Shown here: positions 35,729-42,987 of the stretch, in pieces
How the letters are laid out: each line of letters starts with the position of its first letter
Position numbering within the stretch: the first letter of the stretch is position 1
NCBI RefSeq assembly: GCF_029846635.1
Contig: NZ_JARVTG010000001.1
Location: 2,237,001 to 2,301,000 of the forward strand
From: Pokkaliibacter sp. MBI-7
Lineage (GTDB): Bacteria > Pseudomonadota > Gammaproteobacteria > Pseudomonadales > Balneatricaceae
Direction of reading: 5' to 3'
DNA: 64,000 nt
Notes under the pieces: generated by a model
Databases searched by the model: none
Told to the model about the DNA's origin: nothing
What the model saw: only the letters and a program-made list of their open reading frames with translations
Program-made: the position numbers and the translations under genes

Positions 35729-37852
35729 ATGGACAGGGTGAACACGGATACCAGGGATACGGATACGCTGCTTGCCGGTAGCCAGAACGACTACCATACC
35801 CAGCCGCAGCAGAGCACCACCAGCACGGCAGCCAGCACCCCGCCGACCAGCAGTGATAACAGCGACCTGACCGCGGTATTCTGCGATGCAACCCAGGTGC
35901 TGGATGTCCCTTCCCCACAAACTGAAGGCCGCAATCAGCTCAAGGGCACGGTCCTGCAGCAGCGCTACCTGCTGGAAGACCAGATTGGCCGCGGTGGCAT
36001 GTGCGACATTTACCGCGCCCGTGACCTGCTGCTGGAACAGAACGGCATCAAAGACAATCACGTCGCGGTCAAATTACTGCAGGCCCACCTGCAGGATCAT
36101 CCCCAGGCCAAACATCTGCTGATTGCCGAGGCACGTAAGTCTCAGCAACTGTCACACCCCAACATCATCCGCGTCTTCAGCTTCGGCCATGAAGCGCTGG
36201 AAAATCGCGACACGGCCTGCACCTTTCTGGTGATGGAATGGCTCGACGGTGAAACCCTTGACCTGGTGATCAAACGCTCCCGCCCCCGCGGCCTCAACTA
36301 CGACGGCGCCATGCAGATTCTGCGGCAGATGGCGGCGGCCCTCGATTACGCCTCCTCACAGGGCGTGGTGCATGCCGACCTCAAACCCAGCAACGTCATG
36401 CTGACCCGGGATGGCCACATCAAGGTGCTGGATTTCGGTGTGGCGGGCTCTGACCCGCTGCACAAGGACATCTACGCCGCCCCAGATGCCGATACCACCG
36501 AACCCGTGCAGGGCTATACCCCGGCCTATGCCAGCCCACAACTACTGGCGGGTAACAAGCCGACGCACCGCGATGACATTTATTCCTTCTGCTGCATCGC
36601 TTACGAGCTGCTGACCAGCAAGCACCCCTTCCAGCGTCAGCCTGCCGATAAAGCACAACAACAAAAACTCAGGGCAGAGGCTCCCGCTGCGCTGAGCAGC
36701 AAGCGCTGGGCTCAGCTGAAACAGGGGCTGGCCTTCGAAGAACGTAAACGCCCGGCACAACTGCAGGCCCTGCTCAACCTGATGGAGCAGCCCGCTGCCT
36801 GGCCCCGGCTGGCAGGCTGGGGCGCCGCCCTGCTGGTGTTGCTGGCTGCAGCAGGCATAGGCTATCAGCACTATCAGGGCTATCAGCAGCGTCTGCAGCA
36901 GCTCGATACCCGGCTGGCCGACAGCCACCGCTATGACTACCTGCAGGGCGCTACACCCACTGCCCTGCTCGATGCCCTGGCACAGGCCCCTGCTGATCAA
37001 CAGGCGCTGGTGACCGGCATTGTGCAGCAACAGCGTGCCCGCGTACTGGACTACTTTGAAGGCGAGGTGGAAAGCCAGCTGCAACAGCAGCAGTCCGGCT
37101 ATCCCGATTATTACAGCGTCACCCGCACGGTGGAGGAAGGGCTGAAAGTCTTCCCGGACTCGGCCCGCCTGCACACCCTGCTGGATACCCTGCAACAAAG
37201 CTGGCGCGGCAGCACCCAGGCACTGGATGAGCAGCTCAACGCCATGCTGGAGCAGGGCAAATACCAGAGCAAAGCCGACTTCGACAACCTGCTCAGCCAG
37301 CTCGCCGGCCTGCGGCACCTGAACCATGACTACCAGCCGCTGCCTTCAGAAAAAGCCAGCAGCACCTTTCAGCAGATCCTGCAGGATGCGCTGAGCAAAA
37401 GCGCCGACGAAGAGCAGCTCAACCGGCTGCGCAAAATCGGTGAAACCTTCTTTGCCGGCATGCCCGTGGCCGAACAGAGTGTGGAACAGGTGGACGAGGT
37501 GCAACAGGCACAACAGACACTGGATGCCTACAAGGCCGCCCGCAAGCAGGGCCAGAAGCTGCCCTTCCCCCATGCTGCTGCCGCCATCGTCAATCAGGAA
37601 AAAACCGCGGCGCTGGCCAGCCAGATCAGTGCTGCCACCGACCCGGAGGCCCTGACTGCCGCTGAAAATGCACTGGCCGAATACGGCAGGGGCCTGCCCT
37701 CCGACTTTGAGCCACTGGCCACCCTCACTCACCAGCTGGCACAGGCTTATCGCGATCTGGCCAAACAGCTGATCAGCAGCGACCAGCTGCGGGAAGCACA
37801 AAAAGCCATGGCCGAGGCTGATCTGATCGAGAAAGGTCTGCAAGCCAAATAG
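35729..37852 (+). CDS. ppkA: T6SS serine/threonine kinase PpkA-like
   Basis: A 707-residue protein. After an acidic, Ser/Thr-rich N-terminus, a Hanks-type kinase domain (about residues 75-345) has IGRGGMCDIYRARD, the Lys in VAVKLLQ, the catalytic loop HADLKPSN and DFGVAG. The usual HRD Arg is Ala, making it a non-RD kinase. One transmembrane helix follows (LLVLLAAAGIGY), then a mostly helical, Gln-rich periplasmic region. In known systems it phosphorylates Fha. The ATG at 35648 lacks a ribosome site, whereas that at 35729 follows GGGGGAAG. It is divergent from the fha operon. Confidence 0.88.
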   Translation: MDRVNTDTRDTDTLLAGSQNDYHTQPQQSTTSTAASTPPTSSDNSDLTAVFCDATQVLDVPSPQTEGRNQLKGTVLQQRYLLEDQIGRGGMCDIYRARDLLLEQNGIKDNHVAVKLLQAHLQDHPQAKHLLIAEARKSQQLSHPNIIRVFSFGHEALENRDTACTFLVMEWLDGETLDLVIKRSRPRGLNYDGAMQILRQMAAALDYASSQGVVHADLKPSNVMLTRDGHIKVLDFGVAGSDPLHKDIYAAPDADTTEPVQGYTPAYASPQLLAGNKPTHRDDIYSFCCIAYELLTSKHPFQRQPADKAQQQKLRAEAPAALSSKRWAQLKQGLAFEERKRPAQLQALLNLMEQPAAWPRLAGWGAALLVLLAAAGIGYQHYQGYQQRLQQLDTRLADSHRYDYLQGATPTALLDALAQAPADQQALVTGIVQQQRARVLDYFEGEVESQLQQQQSGYPDYYSVTRTVEEGLKVFPDSARLHTLLDTLQQSWRGSTQALDEQLNAMLEQGKYQSKADFDNLLSQLAGLRHLNHDYQPLPSEKASSTFQQILQDALSKSADEEQLNRLRKIGETFFAGMPVAEQSVEQVDEVQQAQQTLDAYKAARKQGQKLPFPHAAAAIVNQEKTAALASQISAATDPEALTAAENALAEYGRGLPSDFEPLATLTHQLAQAYRDLAKQLISSDQLREAQKAMAEADLIEKGLQAK

Positions 37853-37871
37853 CACTATTGACGCTCATTCT

Positions 37872-37898
37872 GGCGCCCTGCGACTGACGCAGGGCGCC
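37872..37898 (+). terminator. Strong hairpin between ppkA and vgrG
   Basis: GGCGCCCTGCG and CGCAGGGCGCC form an 11-bp stem with a 5-base loop, 20 bases after the ppkA stop. The following TCTCCCGTGTTC is not a clear U-tract. It suggests vgrG has its own promoter or is partly read through. Confidence 0.55.
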
Positions 37899-37980
37899 TC
37901 TCCCGTGTTCGACGGCCGGGCACCCCACCCCCTTGTGTTGCCCTTTGGTGTACCGGCCTTTTTTATTCAGGAAAGTGGTT

Positions 37981-39822
37981 ATGCGTGCGGTTCAATCCAG
38001 CAAGAATATCTTCATTACCACCCCGCTGGGGCAGGATGCCCTGATTCTGGACAAAGCGACGATCCACGAAGGTTTGTCGCAGCTGTCGCACATGACGGCC
38101 TTCGTGCACACCAACAGCCAGCAGGTTGACCCCCATGAGCTGCTGGGCAAGGCGGTGACCCTGACCATTCCCATTCACGATGACCACGGCGAAGTCGGTC
38201 AACAGCTGTATAACGCCGTGGTCACCCGTATTGCCTCCAAGGGCAGCCGTACCCCGGCTGAAGCGCTGGATGAAGTCCACCGTGACTACGAGCTGACCTT
38301 GCAGCCGCAGGCGTATTTCCTCACCCAGCGCCGGCAGAACCGCATCTTCCAGCAGCGCACCCCGCTGGACATCGTTACCCAGATTCTCAGTGAGCACAGC
38401 GTCAAGTTCGAAGACCGTACCAGCGGCAGCTTCCCCACCTTCGAGTACAAGGTGCAGTTTGACGAGACCGACTGGAACTTCGTCTGCCGTCTGCTGCAGC
38501 ACGAGGGGGTATTTTTCTATTTCGAGCACAGCGCCGGTGATCACACGCTGGTGCTGGCCGATGACAGTACGGTCTACACCCCGTGCCTTGAGCAGCAGGT
38601 GGCCTACTTCACCGGGGATCTGGCCGAGTCTCATCTGTATGTCTGGAGCGGCATCGAGCAGATTGCTACGGGCAAGGTGCGCCAGCAGGGCTATAACTTC
38701 CTCACCCCGACAGCACTGGCCAAAGCACTGGTGGAGAACCCCGGCCAGGCCGAGCAGCAGGGCACCACAGAAAGCTTCGAGTACATCGCCGAAGCGGAAA
38801 ATATCAACCGCACCCAGGCCACCGCCCAGACCCAGCTGGACGCCTTGCAGCATGATCAGCTGTGCGGTGAGGGCAAGAGTAACTGCCGCTCCTTCCGCCC
38901 CGGCGGCCTGTTCAGCTTCAAGCGCCATGAAGACAAGCGCGAAGAGGGGAAAAGCTACGTTGTCACCCGGATTAAGGTGGAAGCGTCCTCGGCGGATAAC
39001 CAGGGTGAGCAGGCGCAGGAAGGTGATAACTACAAGAATGAGATCAGTGTGCTGCCCGCCGATGCGGTGTTCCGCCCCCGTCTGGCCCGTGATGACATCG
39101 CCGCGCGCGAGGGCGGTGACCGCAACAACTACCTGCTGCCCTACCTGCCGCGCATCTTTGGTTCACAGACCGCACGGGTGGTCGCCGAAGCCAACAGCGA
39201 CGGCAGTGAGGAAGTGCATATTGATAAATACGGCCGGGTGCATGTGTGCTTCCACTGGGATCTGGAGCAGCGCAGCTCCTGCTGGATCCGGGTGGCGCAG
39301 GCCTGGGCCGGTAACGGCCGTGGCGCCTTCTTCTTCCCCCGTATTGGCGATGAGGTCATCGTCCAGTATTTAAGTGGCGACCCTGATCAGCCGGTCATTG
39401 TCGGCAGTCTGTACAACGGCACTAACCCCTACCCCACGGCGCTGCCGGAGAGCAAAACCCAGAGCGGTTTCATCAGCCGCAGCAGCAAGGGCGGTGGCAA
39501 AGACAACTACAACGCGCTGGTGTTTGAAGACCTCAAAGGCCAGGAGCTGTTCTACACCCAGGCCGAAAAGGACCAGCAGGCGCTGATCAAAAACAACCAG
39601 CTGACCGACATCGGCATGGACCGCCAGACCACCATCAAGAACAACGATGTGCTGGACGTGGGGAAGGTGTTCAAACTCAAGGCAGGCAGCCGGATTGAGC
39701 TGGAGGTGGGCGCCTCGACGCTGGTGATGGAGAGCAATGGCACCATTACGCTGAAGGGTAAAAACATCACGGAAAAAGCCAGCAAGATTGAGAAAGTGGC
39801 AGGCAAGATCAATCTGAACTGA
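37981..39822 (+). CDS. vgrG1: T6SS spike protein VgrG (TssI), intact copy
   Basis: A 613-residue spike protein. The N-terminal gp27-like domain spans about residues 1-370 (IPIHDDHGEVGQQLYNAVVT; FVCRLLQHEGVFFYFEH). The gp5-like OB domain has VHIDKYGRVHVCFHW and SCWIRVAQAWAG. The beta-helix needle ends after KGKNITEKASKIE, without an extra effector domain. The frame extends back to 37933, but 37981 has AGGAAAG nearby. Codons 61-613 are repeated almost exactly at 48604-50267. It starts effector cassette 1. Confidence 0.95.
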   Translation: MRAVQSSKNIFITTPLGQDALILDKATIHEGLSQLSHMTAFVHTNSQQVDPHELLGKAVTLTIPIHDDHGEVGQQLYNAVVTRIASKGSRTPAEALDEVHRDYELTLQPQAYFLTQRRQNRIFQQRTPLDIVTQILSEHSVKFEDRTSGSFPTFEYKVQFDETDWNFVCRLLQHEGVFFYFEHSAGDHTLVLADDSTVYTPCLEQQVAYFTGDLAESHLYVWSGIEQIATGKVRQQGYNFLTPTALAKALVENPGQAEQQGTTESFEYIAEAENINRTQATAQTQLDALQHDQLCGEGKSNCRSFRPGGLFSFKRHEDKREEGKSYVVTRIKVEASSADNQGEQAQEGDNYKNEISVLPADAVFRPRLARDDIAAREGGDRNNYLLPYLPRIFGSQTARVVAEANSDGSEEVHIDKYGRVHVCFHWDLEQRSSCWIRVAQAWAGNGRGAFFFPRIGDEVIVQYLSGDPDQPVIVGSLYNGTNPYPTALPESKTQSGFISRSSKGGGKDNYNALVFEDLKGQELFYTQAEKDQQALIKNNQLTDIGMDRQTTIKNNDVLDVGKVFKLKAGSRIELEVGASTLVMESNGTITLKGKNITEKASKIEKVAGKINLN

Positions 39823-40366
39823 TGAGTCGGCTTCTCCCTTCGGCGTTTGATCTTGAGCGGCTGCAGCGTACCTTACAGCAGCGCGATGCCCTGGCCTGCC
39901 AGCCGCTGACGCCGGTTTCGCGGCTGCATACGCTGGACAGCGATATCCTCGGCCAGCTGGAGGACACCCTGAAGCCCCTGCGCACTCTGGCGCTGCCCGC
40001 TGACTGGCCCGCAGAACTGCGCCTGCTGGGGCAGCCGCTGGCACGCTTTTTTATCGCCGAACTGGCCGAGCAGGAACCGTTATGGCGCGCCGATCAGCAG
40101 GTGTACCTCACCCAGTTGTGGCTGACACTGCATGATCAGCCCGCCGAGGCGCTGTTTGAGGATCTGGAGGTCAGAGAGCGGGAAGTCCCCCGGCTTGACC
40201 GGGTGCTGGCTCATCTCCAGTGTGCGTTTGCCCTCCCGCCGTTACCCTGGCAGCACCACTCGCTGATGTTCTGTTACCGCTGGCTGCAGAATATGTTGAT
40301 GCTGCCGTGGCTGAGAGACATGAGCTGGCGCGAGAAAGCGCTACAGCAACATGGCTATGACAAGGC
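38159..40366 (+). repeat. Direct repeat A, copy 1 (vgrG body and start of next gene)
   Basis: 2208 bases that recur at 48604-50811 with only scattered single-base changes. The repeat starts inside codon 60 of vgrG and ends inside codon 182 of the next gene, at the edge of that gene's variable core. Confidence 0.92.
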
Positions 40367-40955
40367 GCTGGTTCTTCTTGATGAACTATTAACCGACCCA
40401 AGCCGCTTGCAGGCATTGTCTTCTGCACAGCGGGAATGGCTACAGGGAAGCAGGGCATTGGACTCTGCTACACTCGCCCATTTCACAACGCCCTCTGTGT
40501 CAAAAACCACGCTCCTGACCCACTCATGGAATATCACCGCCGATCACTATGGCACTCAGCTCTACGCTGGACGTGTTCTTCCGCTACTGGCGCAGCACTT
40601 ACTGGATGCAGATACTCCCCAGCAGCTCAGACATGGATGCTCTGCACTGTGGTTGATGCACACCCCAGAGTCCCTACCGGCTTCGGTGCTCAGTCTGTGT
40701 GTGGAAGAAAATGACGAGCAGCTATTCAGCGACCGAGAACAAGCCTCGGACAAATTACGCCAGTGGGCCAGTGAACAACCTGACGATGACTGGCTACAAC
40801 TGGCCGGTGCGCCCGTGACAGATGAGGCCGCCATGCAACCCCTCTGGCAGCACGGCCTGCAAGGCCATCGTATGGCGCTGGCCCACTACTGGAACCAGCA
40901 GCACGATGGCCACCAGTATCATCACCCCTGCCATCTCTGGGGCGGTTTATCGTGA
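39822..40955 (+). CDS. VgrG-linked unknown protein with variable core, copy 1
   Basis: A 377-residue protein I do not recognise. It is Leu/Gln-rich, predicted helical, and without signal peptide or membrane segment. Its ATG overlaps the vgrG stop (TGATG), so it is co-translated. Residues 1-181 and 325-377 are nearly identical to the copy at 50267, while residues 182-324 are only distantly similar. That pattern fits a VgrG-side chaperone or adaptor with a cargo-specific core, as the effector downstream also differs. This role is inference; no DUF is assigned from sequence. Confidence 0.7.
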   Translation: MSRLLPSAFDLERLQRTLQQRDALACQPLTPVSRLHTLDSDILGQLEDTLKPLRTLALPADWPAELRLLGQPLARFFIAELAEQEPLWRADQQVYLTQLWLTLHDQPAEALFEDLEVREREVPRLDRVLAHLQCAFALPPLPWQHHSLMFCYRWLQNMLMLPWLRDMSWREKALQQHGYDKALVLLDELLTDPSRLQALSSAQREWLQGSRALDSATLAHFTTPSVSKTTLLTHSWNITADHYGTQLYAGRVLPLLAQHLLDADTPQQLRHGCSALWLMHTPESLPASVLSLCVEENDEQLFSDREQASDKLRQWASEQPDDDWLQLAGAPVTDEAAMQPLWQHGLQGHRMALAHYWNQQHDGHQYHHPCHLWGGLS

Positions 40956-41920
40956 TGACGATCCCAGCCATGAGGGTGCAGCCCCTGATCTTTCGCTGCG
41001 GTAGCCTGCCCTCCTTTCAGGCGATGCAACAGGGCCATGAGATGGACCTGATTCTGCCGCCGCAGCCACAGCGGCCCTATTACTTTGCCCCGCTGTTACC
41101 CGCTGCCCTCAGTGACCCCCTGCGCCTGCATCGGTTAGGCATACAACTGATGGGGGAAACACGGCAGCACTTCCAGCGGGATGATCTCGTACTGGTGCTG
41201 CTGCCCGACTCAGCCACGCCTTACAACGACCGTCTCGCTGATCTCGAAGCACTGCAACGACTGGGGCTGGAAGCGTTACAAGACTATGCCGTTCACCTGT
41301 ACCCCTGGGGAACCTGCGCCTGGGCCCTGTGCCAGCGGCGTCTGCAGCAGGCACTGCAACAGGGCAAAACCACATGGATCGTCGCACTGGCCAGCCCCCG
41401 ACCGACCGAGGATGACATCTGCCGTGCGCCCACCCGGCACTACTGCGAAGGCGTCGCGCTGCTGAAAGTCACGCCCGCGCAGCACGGCATGGTGTGCTGC
41501 TGGCAGGGTTACGACAGCCACCTGGCCTCACAGGCCAGCGGCAACAGCGATCAAGCGCTGGCCGCACGACTGGCCAGCGAACCCTGGGCTGCGCAGAGCA
41601 TCAGCCAGATCGTGTCGTCTCCCACACTGACGGGCTGGGCACCTTACTACCACGCGCTGAGACCGTACCTGTCGCCCAGCCTCGACACCGCCTGTCCCTT
41701 CGCTCATTACGGGGAGCTGGGCACCCTGGGTGGGCTGGCCAGAGCACTGATCATTCAGCAGCAATGGCAGCGTCCCGGGCGGCCGGGGGTAATGCCTGCC
41801 CGCGTCGCATTACAACTCGATACCCTCGGCCGTCTGACCAGCACGCTGCTGTGGCGCTCACACACGGCCGCTGTTCCGCGATCCAACACGACCGATCATT
41901 CAGGAGTTCACCATGGGTAA
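40952..41920 (+). CDS. Thiolase-fold-like unknown protein, copy 1
   Basis: A 322-residue soluble protein overlapping the preceding stop (ATGATG at 40952). Faint resemblance to beta-ketoacyl synthases is seen in WGTCAWALCQRRLQQAL, near where the catalytic Cys would sit, and in HYGELGTLGGLARALI, near the C-terminal Gly-rich turn. Catalytic His residues are not evident, so it may be a degenerate, non-enzymatic fold. It is copied at 51409. Its place between VgrG and PAAR suggests a role in loading or maturing the effector. The fold call is tentative. Confidence 0.6.
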   Translation: MMTIPAMRVQPLIFRCGSLPSFQAMQQGHEMDLILPPQPQRPYYFAPLLPAALSDPLRLHRLGIQLMGETRQHFQRDDLVLVLLPDSATPYNDRLADLEALQRLGLEALQDYAVHLYPWGTCAWALCQRRLQQALQQGKTTWIVALASPRPTEDDICRAPTRHYCEGVALLKVTPAQHGMVCCWQGYDSHLASQASGNSDQALAARLASEPWAAQSISQIVSSPTLTGWAPYYHALRPYLSPSLDTACPFAHYGELGTLGGLARALIIQQQWQRPGRPGVMPARVALQLDTLGRLTSTLLWRSHTAAVPRSNTTDHSGVHHG

Positions 41921-42356
41921 GCCCGCCGCAACGATTTCTCACAACCATACCTGCCCAGCCAAGCGTGGTAAGACTCCTCACGTGGGTGGTCCTATTATCA
42001 GCGGCTCTGGCAATGTTTTTATCGGTGGCTTACCTGCTGCGAGGGTCGGAGACAATCTGATTTGCAATGCCCCACCCGATACCATCAATGAAGGTTCGTC
42101 TACCGTATTTATCAATGGTAAACCAGCCGCACGCATGGGTGACTCTACCGAGCATGGCGGTGTCATCGTGCAGGGTAATGCCACCGTATTTATTGGTGAC
42201 AAGAGCTATAGCAGCAGCGGCGGTACCCCTCCCGAGGAAAGCAAGATCGTCGAAATGGCCCGTCGTGACCTGTCGCGCATACAATACTGCCAGCGCAACG
42301 GCCAGACCCAGATCTGCAATGATCCGGTCTGCCCCTGTCGCAAAAACGGACACTGA
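41913..42356 (+). CDS. PAAR spike-tip protein, cassette 1
   Basis: A 147-residue protein. Residues 1-95 have the PAAR repeats (GGLPAARVGD, NGKPAARMGD, GSGNVFIGG, GNATVFIGD) that fold into the zinc-bound cone capping VgrG. The tail after residue 105 is unusual: it ends in a Cys/His-rich stretch with Cys spaced C-x8-C-x4-C-x-C and a final His. The tail is the same in the second copy, whereas the PAAR body differs. It overlaps the preceding gene by eight bases. Confidence 0.9.
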   Translation: MGKPAATISHNHTCPAKRGKTPHVGGPIISGSGNVFIGGLPAARVGDNLICNAPPDTINEGSSTVFINGKPAARMGDSTEHGGVIVQGNATVFIGDKSYSSSGGTPPEESKIVEMARRDLSRIQYCQRNGQTQICNDPVCPCRKNGH

Positions 42357-42370
42357 CAAGGACGTCACCC

Positions 42371-42985
42371 ATGACTCAGCCCCTGATACGCTCAGGCTTT
42401 GCCTTTGGCCATCCTGAGCATCACCTGCACCCCGACAATTCGCTACCGCTGGCACTGGTGATAGATAGCGCCCGCCTGCCGCAGTGGCGGCATATCGCCG
42501 CAATGAAAGAAACGGAGCTGCAGTGGGCCAGCCTCTACGAAGACACTGCCGCTGAGCGCTTTGAGCCGGTCGGCCCCTTCCTGCTGCGCACCTACGCCGG
42601 CAGCCCGGTGCTTGATCTGCTCAGCAGCGATCCCGCCTGGGGCACCAGTGCCCTGCTCATCAGCCATCGCGGCGACTTCGACACCCTGCTCAGCCATCTG
42701 CGCAGTCTGGTCTTTGTGGAGGACGGCAACCGCCTCAACCTGATGCGCTTTTATTCCCCGTGGATACTCGACACCTGGTTTGCAGCGCTGGCGGATGAGC
42801 GCATTCATGCCCTGCTCGGCCCGGCCGAAATGTGGGCGTGGCGCAGTTTCAATTATCACGATGAGGGTGAATGGCAGTGGAGCTGGGTCGCCCATCAGCC
42901 CGGCCAGGTGCAGCACTCGCAAGGCTGGTACCGGCTGAGTGCTGATGAAATCCGGGTGCTGGATCAACTGGATGAGGGGGCCTGA
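42371..42985 (+). CDS. DUF4123 T6SS effector adaptor, cassette 1
   Basis: A 204-residue cytosolic adaptor of the Tap/TEC family, which loads effectors on VgrG or PAAR. It has LPLALVIDSARLP, LWGTS-like WGTSALLISHRGDFDTLLSHLR, and the FYSPWILDTWF motif typical of DUF4123. It sits directly before the effector, two bases apart, with its stop codon inside the next ribosome site (TGAGG). Confidence 0.9.
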   Translation: MTQPLIRSGFAFGHPEHHLHPDNSLPLALVIDSARLPQWRHIAAMKETELQWASLYEDTAAERFEPVGPFLLRTYAGSPVLDLLSSDPAWGTSALLISHRGDFDTLLSHLRSLVFVEDGNRLNLMRFYSPWILDTWFAALADERIHALLGPAEMWAWRSFNYHDEGEWQWSWVAHQPGQVQHSQGWYRLSADEIRVLDQLDEGA

Positions 42986-42987
42986 GG

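Noticed and set aside
37963..38928. 321-codon minus-strand frame, repeated at 48486-49373
   Set aside because: Antisense to vgrG. It appears twice only because vgrG is duplicated.
38390..39373. 327-codon frame in +1 phase of vgrG, repeated at 48835-49818
   Set aside because: Ser/Arg/Pro/Thr-rich shadow typical of out-of-frame reading of GC-rich genes.
37981..39822. VgrG with fused C-terminal effector domain
   Set aside because: The protein stops soon after the needle region, with only a short Lys-rich tail and no added domain.
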